In this document: one piece after another, positions 54,927-63,549 of the stretch | Numbering within the stretch: the stretch's first letter is position 1 | Layout: each line of letters begins with the position of its first letter | From: Pirellulaceae bacterium | Lineage (GTDB): Bacteria; Planctomycetota; Planctomycetia; Pirellulales; Pirellulaceae | NCBI GenBank assembly: GCA_022448645.1 | Contig: JAKVBZ010000011.1 | Coordinates: forward strand, 35,571 to 99,570 | Direction: 5' to 3' | Length of the DNA stretch: 64,000 nucleotides | The notes under the pieces: generated by a model | What the model was told of the DNA's origin: nothing | Database searches by the model: none | The model's input: only the letters and a program-made list of their open reading frames with translations | Position numbers and translations under genes: made by a program

Positions 54927-55874
54927 TCAACTTGGTGTCCAGCCGATCACGCCGTTACCCGTTGTGACGACTTTTGCAGCTACAGTTTGAGCAAAGTCAA
55001 CGGCTGTATTCAACTCATGTCCGGCCATCAATTGAGCAACCAACGCTCCGTTGAACGCATCACCGGCACCAATGCTCACATCACTGCGCGTGACACGCTT
55101 TGCCGGTTGGTGTTCGAATTGACCATTTTCATCCAACAGGGCGGCACCATCTGCACCCATTTTGACGACTACGCGGCGAGCACCTAACTGCTGAGCACGT
55201 TGGGCAACCTGCCTGGTTGCGTCGGCACCGGTCCAGAACATCAACTCGTCCATGGTGCCAATGAGCAGGTCCACATGTGACCAGACCGTGGCCATTTGAT
55301 CCGCTGGATTGGTCTGCATCCAGCCGATGCCGGAGTCGAGTACGGTGATTCCTCCCCGGGAACGAAATAACTTGAGAGCCTGTTGTACCTCATCCAGTTC
55401 GCCAGTTTCGACCTTGGAATGGCCGGCCAGTAAGAACCAAGAAGCAGTCGTTGCTTGGGCAGAAAAATTCCAGTCGACTTTCGGAGACGCAAAATGCAAA
55501 ACACCAAGCCTTTTTGCGTCACTGTCTACCGGTACGATCGAAAACATGGTCGCATTGGACTTTGGAGCGATACTTTCAACGTTGGCCTCGCGCAGCCATT
55601 CTCTAACCATGTTTCCAGCTGCATCCTGGCCAACCGGACTATTCAATTGGACTTGCCAGCCGAGCATTCCCAGAATGTATGCCGCAGCTGCACCGTTTCC
55701 TCCCAAACCCAATTCGGGTGGATGATCCAAGGCACGGATCATGTCAGGCGTATAGTTGTCGCTGCGAATCAGGCCGATTTCGTCGAGTGGCGGTTGACGC
55801 AACGTCATGTCGACCCCCGCCGTCCCCGCGATGGCAATGGTCTGGTTCTCCACTTGTCTGGATTCTTCGACCAC
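54927..55874 (-). CDS. PfkB-family carbohydrate kinase
   Basis: The 315-residue protein has the ribokinase-like fold: an N-terminal lid with GLGGNGAAAAYILGMLGWQV, central LDSGIGWM, GTMDELMFWTGAD, and the catalytic motif SIGAGDAFNGALVAQLM near residue 270 with the Asp base. It should phosphorylate a sugar or nucleoside with ATP. The ligand is not decided, and no partner gene is close by: it lies 283 bases from the heme protein on the same strand and stands alone. Confidence 0.92.
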   Translation of the reverse strand: MVEESRQVENQTIAIAGTAGVDMTLRQPPLDEIGLIRSDNYTPDMIRALDHPPELGLGGNGAAAAYILGMLGWQVQLNSPVGQDAAGNMVREWLREANVESIAPKSNATMFSIVPVDSDAKRLGVLHFASPKVDWNFSAQATTASWFLLAGHSKVETGELDEVQQALKLFRSRGGITVLDSGIGWMQTNPADQMATVWSHVDLLIGTMDELMFWTGADATRQVAQRAQQLGARRVVVKMGADGAALLDENGQFEHQPAKRVTRSDVSIGAGDAFNGALVAQLMAGHELNTAVDFAQTVAAKVVTTGNGVIGWTPS

Positions 55875-56527
55875 GGGTCCTCCTTAAAAATAATACTACC
55901 ACCAGGTGTCGTTCTACTCTTGATTCGATGGTTCCGAGCCTCATAGCTACTTGGCATACGCGCTTAGTGTACAACGTTGCTTTGTGTGCTGAAACCAACA
56001 TGACATGCTGGGAACGGTTGGGGGGCCAGCATGCCGAATCGTTGAACCGCTTTGTGACCCACTTTTATGGCTGTGTTCTATCAAGTCGATTACTTTAGGT
56101 CGCTCGTCGGGCCCGAAACATTTGGTACCGGAGGCAGGCATGATCATGAAGAACGTCTTAGACATCATGGCGATACTGGGCGATGGTCTGAGGCGAAGGA
56201 TTAAGCTGGACTGTCGTTTGGTGAAATGGGATCGACTGCCAGTAACTGTACGCGCGGAGTCGACGGCGACGATGCTAGGCTTAAACGATCTGTAGGCCCG
56301 TCAGAAAACGAAAGGGCCAGGTCTGGAGACCGGTCCTGGATTTCCAGACCAAGCTTTGAAATACGATCCACAAGCAAAACAGCGTCCTCCATTCCCTGGA
56401 TTTCCTCTGAATGCACTTGCAAACGGTACCGTGTGAGTAGCCAGGAAAGAAGTCGGTAGGTTATAGTGTGACTCTCGTAATGTTGACGAACACAACTGTG
56501 AACCCAGAATCACAAGGAGAAATAGCT
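55875..56527. other. Intergenic region of about 650 bases
   Basis: No recognisable gene is seen on either strand. Plus-strand frames of up to 96 codons (56005-56292) and several minus-strand frames lack family motifs and overlap each other. A perfect 8-bp inverted repeat GGTCTGGA/TCCAGACC lies at 56320-56350. The region should hold promoters for the PfkB kinase and the second DUF1080 gene. Confidence 0.4.
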
Positions 56528-57196
56528 GTGCGTTCCTCGAATACATTCCCGGCCGTGGTTGCCGCCTGTTTTTTTGCCTGTGCCCTTTCCAGCTCGATCA
56601 AGGCAGAGGAAGTCAAACTTTTTAATGGTCAGGACCTTAACAGCTGGGAGCATTTTCTTACGGATCCGAATGCGGAATGGAAGGATGTCTGGAGTGTCGA
56701 AAAAGGGTTGCTGGTTTGCCAAGGGAATCCTCAAGGCTATCTTTGTACCCAGAAGGAATACACCAATTTCAAGCTGGTTGTGGAATGGCGCTGGGCACCA
56801 GGTACAGAGCCGGGAAATAGTGGTGTGCTGATGAGAATTACCGGAGAGCCCACCATGCTGCCCAATTGTGTCGAGGCACAACTAAAAGCCGGAAGCGCAG
56901 GCGACATGTATGGCTTTCAAGGGTTTGTGATCGACGGAGAAAAAGGTAGAAGATTCGATAAGCCCAACGTGGCTGGTGGCCTGAAAGGATTGCGTAAAAT
57001 CGAAGGCAATGAGAACGAGGCTGGTGAATGGAATAAATACGAGATCACCGTGGACGGCCCAAACGTCCTGCTTGTGGTCAACGGCAAGAAAGTCAATGAG
57101 GCGACTGGGTGCGATGTGCGTGCAGGCAAGATCGGCCTTCAATCAGAAGGGGGTGTCATTCATTTCCGCACGGTTAATCTTTACACCTCTCGGTGA
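56528..57196 (+). CDS. DUF1080 (3-keto-disaccharide hydrolase-like) secreted protein
   Basis: The 222-residue protein has a Sec signal (about 1-28, cleavage near IKAEEV) and one DUF1080 jelly roll: VKLFNGQDLNSWEHFL, VWSVEKGLLVCQGNPQGYLC, FKLVVEWRWAPGTEPGNSGV, MLPNCVEAQLKAG, WNKYEITVDGPNVLLVVNGK and KIGLQSEGGVIHFRTVNL. I chose the GTG at 56528, with AAGGAGA seven bases upstream; the earlier in-frame start at 56468 has no such site. Related DUF1080 members are enzymes or binding proteins for keto-sugars. It is shorter and more compact than the member at 18562-19395. Confidence 0.9.
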   Translation: MRSSNTFPAVVAACFFACALSSSIKAEEVKLFNGQDLNSWEHFLTDPNAEWKDVWSVEKGLLVCQGNPQGYLCTQKEYTNFKLVVEWRWAPGTEPGNSGVLMRITGEPTMLPNCVEAQLKAGSAGDMYGFQGFVIDGEKGRRFDKPNVAGGLKGLRKIEGNENEAGEWNKYEITVDGPNVLLVVNGKKVNEATGCDVRAGKIGLQSEGGVIHFRTVNLYTSR

Positions 57197-57580
57197 AGAT
57201 TCTCGAGAGTAGGCTCTAGGATGGTATCTGGATCGTTCGTGTAAAAGTTTGCTTTCTCTTCGAGCAGTTGTGCTCCTGCGGTTTACCAGAAGAGCATGGT
57301 CAACAGAAGCGGCTGTGACCTATGAATTCACGCGTGTAACATTCCTGCGAAAACTGTTTGAACATGCTTCACAGCGCCGTCGTGCGGTACCACCATCCCT
57401 TCGTCAACACTGTTTCAGAAACCATTGTAGTTGGCATCTGCATTGAATGGGGACATGGTTGGCATGGCGCCCTGTACGGCAAAGTGATCTCGTCTGGCGT
57501 CCATCGTGTGTGGGGAATTCTGGACGAGAACCTGGGCTGTTGGCCAGCTAAACGATGTGATTTCCGGCTTCATATAGACG

Positions 57581-57610
57581 CACTATGTCAGAAATATTTC
57601 TCACATAGTG
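57581..57610. promoter_or_regulatory. 30-bp near-perfect palindrome
   Basis: The halves CACTATGTCAGAAAT and ATTTCTCACATAGTG pair at 14 of 15 positions with no loop, the only break being one C-C. Such symmetry without a loop is typical of a dimeric-regulator site; cruciform or hairpin formation is the alternative. It lies 278 bases before the LamG gene start. Confidence 0.6.
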
Positions 57611-57655
57611 TCCAACCTCCTCCATGGAAACCCTCAGCAAAGTAGAGCCGGATAG

Positions 57656-57699
57656 TTGACAATTTGGCTGGTTGTATTTACTCTAACTTAGGGTTAGAG
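57656..57699 (+). promoter_or_regulatory. Possible promoter with overlapping inverted repeat
   Basis: A consensus -35 TTGACA (57656-57661) is followed after 17 bases by a weak -10 (TACTCT, 57679-57684). The inverted repeat CTCTAAC/GTTAGAG (57681-57699) overlaps the -10, a usual operator position. It points to the LamG gene at 57889, with a leader of about 200 bases. Confidence 0.35.
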
Positions 57700-57888
57700 G
57701 ACCAAGACACATTTGGGAGGCCGTTGGCCAGTGATGTCCTTATTCTTTGATTGCACTTCTTGCGTGAAGATTCTCACGGGCCGAGCATGTGGATGCTGTC
57801 GAAAACGGTCACATCTATTTGTTTAGCCTTGTTGTCGGGTGCAGATAACGGTTGTCCTAAGCTCAATTAAGACCATTGGGAGGTTTCA

Positions 57889-59886
57889 ATGATTCGTCCA
57901 AGAATGTGGGTGTTGTTGTCTTCGTTTGTCCTGACCCTTGGTGTGGCCACAAGCAGTTACGCTGGGACTTATGCTGACGCCGTGCTGGCGGATAATCCCA
58001 TCGGCTATTGGCGGCTGGAGGAAGACCCAGCATCCGTGAGCACGGCTGCAGACTCTAGCGCCAACGCGGGCGCTCAGAATGGCACTGTTGTGGGTGGTGG
58101 AACTGGAGTTACCTCCGTAGCCGGGCCTATTGACACCGAATCCTCGAATAATGCCATGCGCTTCGATGGCTCGAGCGGACATATCGATGTGCAGGATCCG
58201 AACGCTGTGCTCGGTACGAATTTTCCCGCTTGGTCGATTGAATTTTGGATGCGGCCTGAGGCAGGTGGGGGGCCCCACCAGAATCCGGTTGTCAAGGGGC
58301 AGTACTCGGGAGCTGGCGGTACCTTTTTCAACCAAACCAGCGGTCTGGACGCACTTGGATTTGGTATCAACAACGGTACGCCCACGACCGTCGACGCCCC
58401 CCTGGCAACGAATGACGAATGGCAACATGTGGTGGGTACGCTTGAACGGGACATGCCACAGATCGGCGAGACAGTAGCCACTATCTACGTCAATGGTGGA
58501 GATGCGAATGGCGGATCTACGCATCAAGGAACTATCCAGGATGTTCAGTCTGATAATTCCACTGAACCGTTTACGATCGGTGGGTTGTATTTTTCTCCGC
58601 CCGGTACTCCCTACGTTAATCACTTCCTGGGAGCTTTAGACGAAGTAGCGATTTACGATTATGCGTTGACCGAGGCTCAAGCAACCGTACACTTCAATGC
58701 CGCCGGTATTCAGGCTCCGACGATATTCGAATGGAATGGAGATTTTTCGGGTGATTACAATTCTGCCAACCAATGGAACCCCAGCGGAGGTCCGCCGAAT
58801 ACCTCGAATCTGACGGCCGTATTCGGAGGTAATATCCAGTCGACGCAAACGGTGTTTACCAACGACAGTGTGACCGTCAATCGCATTGAGTTCGATAACC
58901 CCAACAGTTACTTCATCGCTGGAGGCGGTCAAATCAATCTGGGTGCCACAACCGCCAATCCGCCGATTAACCCTTCCATTCATGTTGCGCAGGGATCTCA
59001 CACGTTCCAGGCGGCCGTTGCCATGCATAGCGCCACCTCCGTAACCGTGACGGGCAGCGCCTCGCAATTGGTTTTCGATGGGTCCCTCAACCTGGGTGGA
59101 AATGATTTGACCAAGTCAGGTGATGGAACGATGGTCGTTAACAATCAGTTGCTGACCGCAGGAGGTATCCTCAGTGGCAACGTCAGTGTCGCGGAGGGGG
59201 TCCTTGGCGGCAGTGGCAGGATCGCTGGTAGTTTGGACAATGCAGCCACGGTGGCGCCTGGCAACAGTCCCGGTGTCCTCACCGTCGATGGCAACTATAC
59301 CCAGAGCGCTGGTGGAACGCTGGCGATTGAAGTAGCTGGGACAGCTACAGGGACCGGACATGACCAATTGAACGTCACCGCTACCGCTACCCTGGATGGA
59401 ACCCTCCATATCCAGACCGATGCGGGGTTCACGCCCAATGTGGGAGCCTCACCCGGGACGAATGGTGATCAGTTTGTGATCATCACGGCAAGTAGTGTCG
59501 TCGGAACGTTTGGTACGATTGACGGTCGGCACGTAGGTAGTGGCCTTTTCTATGAAGTCGACTACAACACTACCAACGTGACATTGGGCGCTTTCCAAGC
59601 CTTAGAAGGTGATGCCAATGGTGATAAACGTATCGACATCACCGACTTTAATGTCCTTTCCTCTAACTTTGACCCAACCGGTCAAAATGCGAACGACTGG
59701 ACCAACGCGGACTTCAATGCAGATGGCAACGTCGACATTACGGACTTCAATGCTTTGTCATCCAATTTTGCACCGGGCGGCTATGGCGATGGACCAGGCC
59801 AAGTGCCCGAGCCTACCAGCTCGATTCTGTTGGGGTTAGGCATGCTTCTGGGGATCGGACTGTGGTCACGTGTGCGGAATTATTGA
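57889..59886 (+). CDS. LamG, dockerin-like and PEP-CTERM secreted protein
   Basis: The 665-residue protein has a Sec signal (about 1-25), a LamG/concanavalin-like domain (about 28-265, YADAVLADNPIGYWRLEEDP, SIEFWMRPEAGGGPHQN), an autotransporter-like beta-helical stretch (about 270-545, TKSGDGTMVVNNQLLTAGGI), a type I dockerin-like repeat pair (about 573-630, GDANGDKRIDITDFNVLSSN and ADFNADGNVDITDFNALSSN) and a C-terminal PEP-CTERM sorting signal (638-665, VPEPTSSILLGLGMLLGIGL then Arg). It should be anchored or released at the surface by an exosortase, absent from this window. The first 270 residues are near-identical to the gene at 60481. Confidence 0.92.
   Translation: MIRPRMWVLLSSFVLTLGVATSSYAGTYADAVLADNPIGYWRLEEDPASVSTAADSSANAGAQNGTVVGGGTGVTSVAGPIDTESSNNAMRFDGSSGHIDVQDPNAVLGTNFPAWSIEFWMRPEAGGGPHQNPVVKGQYSGAGGTFFNQTSGLDALGFGINNGTPTTVDAPLATNDEWQHVVGTLERDMPQIGETVATIYVNGGDANGGSTHQGTIQDVQSDNSTEPFTIGGLYFSPPGTPYVNHFLGALDEVAIYDYALTEAQATVHFNAAGIQAPTIFEWNGDFSGDYNSANQWNPSGGPPNTSNLTAVFGGNIQSTQTVFTNDSVTVNRIEFDNPNSYFIAGGGQINLGATTANPPINPSIHVAQGSHTFQAAVAMHSATSVTVTGSASQLVFDGSLNLGGNDLTKSGDGTMVVNNQLLTAGGILSGNVSVAEGVLGGSGRIAGSLDNAATVAPGNSPGVLTVDGNYTQSAGGTLAIEVAGTATGTGHDQLNVTATATLDGTLHIQTDAGFTPNVGASPGTNGDQFVIITASSVVGTFGTIDGRHVGSGLFYEVDYNTTNVTLGAFQALEGDANGDKRIDITDFNVLSSNFDPTGQNANDWTNADFNADGNVDITDFNALSSNFAPGGYGDGPGQVPEPTSSILLGLGMLLGIGLWSRVRNY
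58349..58440 (+). repeat. 92-bp exact repeat shared with 60953-61044
   Basis: A run of 92 identical bases, within a longer highly similar block, occurs in the LamG coding regions of the two PEP-CTERM genes. Identity includes third codon positions, while the ends of the genes differ. Confidence 0.85.
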
Positions 59887-59901
59887 GCTCATGATGGCAC
59901 C

Positions 59902-59937
59902 TGCTGTGGCTCTGCTGATGCTGGCTGAGCCACAGCA
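59902..59937 (+). terminator. Hairpin after the first LamG gene
   Basis: TGCTGTGGCTC and GAGCCACAGCA form a perfect 11-bp stem with a 14-base loop, 15 bases after the stop codon. It is not followed by a T-run. Confidence 0.55.
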
Positions 59938-60125
59938 AATGGTCCCAACTAGATAGTTGATCAGACTTTATCTCATGGAAGGTGTATGGATACATTGGCC
60001 GATGTGGTTGGTGCAAAATTCAGTTATTTTGACCAAGTTCTTTACGAGGCCGGGATTTTGATTATATTGGGATTTGATTAAACAAGTTTCACCTCCAAAC
60101 TATATCGCGAACTAACGAAGCACCT

Positions 60126-60183
60126 AAAAGCACTAAGAATCTTTCCCCGTTCATGTTGGGGGAGTGTTCTTGGTGCTTTTTTT
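60126..60183 (+). terminator. Strong Rho-independent terminator
   Basis: AAAAGCAC pairs with GTGCTTTT, AAGAA with TTCTT and TCCCC with GGGGGA, forming a long stem followed by seven T. It is far (240 bases) from the first LamG stop, which already has a hairpin. Confidence 0.75.
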
Positions 60184-60361
60184 GTTGCCATCGCAGAACG
60201 TATGTAGTGATGAGTTGTATTTCAATCCTGGTCTAAGAGCAGCTACTGCAAGATCATCCTGGGTGTTGGGAAATATTCACGGGTCATGAGCGGCTTGGGT
60301 CGCTTGCCGAGTCCGCCGTGAAAAATTTCGAACACCTTTTTTCGTGCGCGACCATGCTATG

Positions 60362-60382
60362 CGGCAGTCGGAGCGACTGCCG
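60362..60382. repeat. Short perfect hairpin, REP-like
   Basis: CGGCAGTCG-GAG-CGACTGCCG is a perfect 9-bp stem with a three-base loop, flanked by ATG and TACGG. It resembles the compact palindromes of REP-type intergenic repeats; no second copy is visible in the window. Confidence 0.4.
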
Positions 60383-60480
60383 TACGGTTTAAATCAACAG
60401 ATTCTTATCAGGAGGCGCCACATATTGAATTTTGTGTATGTCGAATCAACAATTTACAAACACCATGAAGGGAAATTGCA

Positions 60481-61374
60481 ATGATGATTAGATGTCAACT
60501 CGTTCGATACTTCACCGTTTTTACGGTGTTGTGTGCTCTTTTTTTAATTGCTTCAGTTGCGCAAGCGGGGCTTTATGAGGCTGCTGTGCTGGCAGATAAT
60601 CCTGTTGGCTATTGGCGTTTGGAGGAAAACCCAGGATTCCTGAGCACGGCTACAGACTCTAGCGCCAACGCCGGCGCGCAGGACGGCGCGATTGTAGGCG
60701 GTGGAACTGGAGTTACCTCCGTACCCGGGCCCATTGTCAATGAGCCCTCCAATAACGCCATGCGCTTTGACGGCGCTAGCGGACACATCGACGTGCAGGA
60801 TCCGAACGCTGTGCTCGGTTCGAATATGGCTGCTTGGTCGGTGGAGTTTTGGATGCGGCCTGAGGCAGGTGGGGGGCCTCACCAGAATCCGGTTGTCAAG
60901 GGTCAGTACTCGGGAGCTGGCGGTACCTTTTTCAACCAAACCACCGGCCTGAACGCACTTGGATTTGGTATCAACAACGGTACGCCCACGACCGTCGACG
61001 CCCCCCTGGCAACGAATGACGAATGGCAACATGTGGTGGGTACGATTGAGCGCGATACGCCGAACCCTGGCCAGACGCGCGCGACCGTCATCGTGAATGG
61101 TGTCCAGGTGAATCAAGGCGTCATTTCCGGAGTTCAAAATGACAATTCTACCGAACCGTTTACGATCGGTGGGTTGTATTTTCAACCGCCCGGTACTCCC
61201 TACGTTAATCGCTTCCTGGGAGCTTTGGATGAGGTAGCCATTTACGACTATGCATTAAATGAGGAGCAAGCAGCTGCTCATTACAATGCGTCGGGGGTGC
61301 CGGAACCAATGTCCAGCTGGTTATTGATGACGGGTGCAGCCTGTGTCTTCGTCGGTTGGAAGCGACGTCGTTAA
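60481..61374 (+). CDS. LamG PEP-CTERM secreted protein, paralogue of the gene at 57889
   Basis: The 297-residue protein has a signal peptide (about 1-30, ending VAQAGL), a LamG domain (about 32-265, VGYWRLEENP, VEFWMRPEAGGGPHQNPVVK) and a C-terminal PEP-CTERM signal (VPEPMSSWLLMTGAACVF then WKRRR). It lacks the long beta-helical and dockerin parts of its neighbour. DNA identity in the LamG region is very high, with a 92-base exact run (60953-61044), and falls off at both ends. A strong terminator follows. It may be a product of tandem duplication with later exchange. Confidence 0.92.
   Translation: MMIRCQLVRYFTVFTVLCALFLIASVAQAGLYEAAVLADNPVGYWRLEENPGFLSTATDSSANAGAQDGAIVGGGTGVTSVPGPIVNEPSNNAMRFDGASGHIDVQDPNAVLGSNMAAWSVEFWMRPEAGGGPHQNPVVKGQYSGAGGTFFNQTTGLNALGFGINNGTPTTVDAPLATNDEWQHVVGTIERDTPNPGQTRATVIVNGVQVNQGVISGVQNDNSTEPFTIGGLYFQPPGTPYVNRFLGALDEVAIYDYALNEEQAAAHYNASGVPEPMSSWLLMTGAACVFVGWKRRR
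60953..61044 (+). repeat. 92-bp exact repeat shared with 58349-58440
   Basis: This is the second copy of the exact run described for 58349-58440, in the same frame of the LamG domain. Confidence 0.85.
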
Positions 61375-61733
61375 CAGCAGTCTTTTTAACGGCTAGACCT
61401 TACAGAACGCCTCTGGGTCCACTAGGCCTGGAGGCGTTTCTTTGTTTACCGCTGACTCAAACGGCTTGGCAGGATCCTCAACCTCCCGTTTTTCAATCCT
61501 CTTGTCGTTATCCGTGCCATTTGAATGTGTGAGTCGAGTGGTTGGGGTCGTGACTTGAGGAACAAGTATCGCGCCCCGCCAACCCGAAAATCAAAAGTCC
61601 TCAAGGAATAGGCTGGCGCCAGCTCACCGTGTGCATGTCTGCAGATCTAGTCCGTGTGGCAGACGAACCGTAACTTACTGTTGCTCGCACTGACGCGGAT
61701 GCTTTACGAAGCGTGAGTGCCGTGCTGGATTTA
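61375..61733. other. Intergenic region of 359 bases after the second LamG gene
   Basis: It holds the terminator at 61406-61447 and a 12-base perfect palindrome GCTGGCGCCAGC at 61612-61623, and nothing recognisable as a gene. The lipoprotein and LamG genes are convergent here. Confidence 0.4.
61406..61447 (+). terminator. Rho-independent terminator after the second LamG gene
   Basis: AACGCCTC and GAGGCGTT form a perfect 8-bp stem around a 17-base loop, followed by a T-rich stretch, 31 bases after the stop. Confidence 0.7.
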
Positions 61734-62222
61734 TTATTGGGACGGAACGTTTCCCAAATGAAAATCGAATTGGGTCTGACCTTTGGAAATCTCGGCTCTT
61801 AACTCTGACTCGATTCCCGAATAGTTTTCTGGCAGAAAGTTTGCCAGCTCATCGAACAATTCGCCGCCCATATTCGCTCTCTGCCTTCCCGTCTTCTTCA
61901 TTGCCTCGATCTGCACGCGATAGATCCCGGCGACAGGTCCTCCACTGGCCGGCACGTCATATTGGCCGTTGTGGACATTACCACCGGCTAGAGGCCCTTT
62001 CGTTCCTTCGATGGGATAAAAAGCGATAGCTCCGACCTCGACGGGCTCGCCGTCATAAGTAATTTGGCCCGTCACGTGAAACCGTTCCGGACCGGAACGT
62101 TTGCACCCTGCGAAAAGGCAACAGGCTATGACCATCGAGAGAATGATCAGGCGGTTGAACTTATCGATTTCAATGATCCCAGAGACCGGTTTTGACGGTG
62201 TTGTGAATTGGCTTATCATCAT
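61734..62222 (-). CDS. Small lipoprotein with transthyretin/carboxypeptidase-regulatory-like domain
   Basis: The 162-residue product has a hydrophobic signal ending in lipobox CCLFAGC near residue 39-45. The mature part begins FHVTGQITYDGEPVEVGAIAF, with IEGTKGPLAGGNVHNGQYDV and AGIYRVQIEAMKK. This is the beta-sandwich pattern of small planctomycete lipoproteins often paired with DUF1559 proteins. I chose the ATG at 62222, 23 bases after the DUF1559 stop, since the extension to 62300 would overlap that gene. No clear ribosome site is seen, so coupling to the upstream gene is likely. Confidence 0.75.
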   Translation of the reverse strand: MMISQFTTPSKPVSGIIEIDKFNRLIILSMVIACCLFAGCKRSGPERFHVTGQITYDGEPVEVGAIAFYPIEGTKGPLAGGNVHNGQYDVPASGGPVAGIYRVQIEAMKKTGRQRANMGGELFDELANFLPENYSGIESELRAEISKGQTQFDFHLGNVPSQ

Positions 62223-62245
62223 GAATGAACGCACAAGAAATCTGA

Positions 62246-63298
62246 TTACAGTTCGTTTGGCAGCACTTCTGATCCGTCCATACTCAAGAGTGCCTGCCAA
62301 GCTGTCAGGTCCACGTGCTCGAAGAAAAATTGGACAGAACCATCGGCTCGGGCCACGTTCACCCCCGACGGATGACGACTACGGGCAGCGTTGGCCCAAC
62401 GACCCCAGTAGGGGCTCGCGTACGGTTGAGCCGGTAATCCATCGAGTGGTTTGTCGTGACAATTGCTTTGACAACGATCGCCCACGCTGCTATTGGGGGT
62501 GAACATCCCGCTGAATGACGCACCGAATGTGTCTGACCAGAATCCACGAACGTCAAAATCTCCTGTATCGTCAATCCCTGGACCAGGGAACGGCGTGATC
62601 ATTTCGGATAATATGATTGTGTTCGACGAACCATCAAAGATGCGACCGATGGGCGTTCGACTATTCATGTACAAAGCTGTGCGGCGGTTCGAAATGCTGT
62701 CAAACGTGCATTCTCGATTGTTGTGCCACGCATCGACGCTGATGGCGTAGGCATAGTTCGACCGCGACAACTTGCCATAACCAGGAAAGTTAATAAGTCG
62801 CCCTTTCGACTGAGCTGTAGGGCAGAAGTAAATCGGAATTTCATGCCGGCGTGGTGCTAGATTGGGAGCCTTATAGGTCAGTTGTTCAGCATCATTGAGC
62901 GTCGGCCCGCATTGCGAATCGAACTCCTCCCACAACGGTCCCTGATCGATATAAGGCAAGATCAGGTAAAAGAAATTGAATCGGCAAGGACAGCAGCAAT
63001 TGCCCCAACTGTTGGGATTGGTGCCTACTTCAATCTTGGGTGGATTAACGGTATGCCACACGGCGGGCGGCAATGCACCGTTGGAATCGGCAAAGTTATG
63101 TGCTCCAAGCACCAACTGCTTCATCTGGTTCACACATTGCGTTCGTCGAGCCGCTTCACGAGCCGCTTGCACGGCCGGCAGGAGCAAGGCGATTAAGATG
63201 GCGATGATCGCAATCACCACCAGTAATTCGACGAGGGTAAAACCACGCTTGTTGCGAATCGGACGAACCTGTTTGATTAGAATAGCAGCGACACACAT
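62246..63298 (-). CDS. DUF1559 family prepilin-like protein
   Basis: The 350-residue protein has the type IV prepilin N-terminus RGFTLVELLVVIAIIAILIA followed by LLPAVQAAREAARR, then a DUF1559 body (CVNQMKQLVLGAHNFADSNG, CPTAQSKGRLINFPGYG, RIFDGSSNTIILSEM) and the C-terminal H-X9-DG motif (HPSGVNVARADGSVQFF). The Cys-rich GNCCCPCRFNF loop is less usual. These proteins are numerous in planctomycetes and are thought to be pseudopilins of a secretion or pilus system. The small lipoprotein gene follows, a common pairing. Confidence 0.96.
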   Translation of the reverse strand: MCVAAILIKQVRPIRNKRGFTLVELLVVIAIIAILIALLLPAVQAAREAARRTQCVNQMKQLVLGAHNFADSNGALPPAVWHTVNPPKIEVGTNPNSWGNCCCPCRFNFFYLILPYIDQGPLWEEFDSQCGPTLNDAEQLTYKAPNLAPRRHEIPIYFCPTAQSKGRLINFPGYGKLSRSNYAYAISVDAWHNNRECTFDSISNRRTALYMNSRTPIGRIFDGSSNTIILSEMITPFPGPGIDDTGDFDVRGFWSDTFGASFSGMFTPNSSVGDRCQSNCHDKPLDGLPAQPYASPYWGRWANAARSRHPSGVNVARADGSVQFFFEHVDLTAWQALLSMDGSEVLPNEL

Positions 63299-63549
63299 TG
63301 ATTTTTGTCCAGGTTCAGTTGAGGATACTTAAATACTGTTAGCAACCCCTGCGAACGACTGCCCAACAAATCGAGTCTATCAGACGGCATACCTAAACAC
63401 AAGATCTTCAGCTCGTGTGCTTATGAATCAGGACACGTGCGCGGAATGATATGTCACCGCAGTAACCGATATTTTGATGATCAAAATCAAGGACTTACGA
63501 TCTGTTCTGTGGTAATCGTGGTGCGATTTTACTAGGAGGCAAGTATCTT

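Larger units (their letters stand above)
57197..57888. other. Intergenic region of about 690 bases upstream of the LamG gene
   Basis: It holds a 95-codon plus-strand frame (57358-57645) without recognisable motifs, a 30-base near-perfect palindrome (57581-57610), a -35-like TTGACA (57656) and a 7-bp inverted repeat CTCTAAC/GTTAGAG (57681-57699). The density of symmetric signals suggests regulatory sequence for the LamG/PEP-CTERM gene. Confidence 0.45.
59887..60480. other. Intergenic region of about 590 bases between the LamG genes
   Basis: Two hairpins (59902-59937, 60126-60183), a palindromic hairpin (60362-60382) and no recognisable frame. The strong terminator in the middle, 240 bases after the first LamG stop, leaves room for an untranslated RNA or long 3' end. 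Confidence 0.45.

Noticed and set aside
56005..56295. 96-codon plus-strand frame in the gap after the PfkB gene
   Set aside because: Competing frames on the other strand are equally long and none looks like a known protein.
57358..57645. 95-codon plus-strand frame upstream of the LamG gene
   Set aside because: No family motif, no signal, and it spans the 30-bp palindrome; more likely a chance frame.
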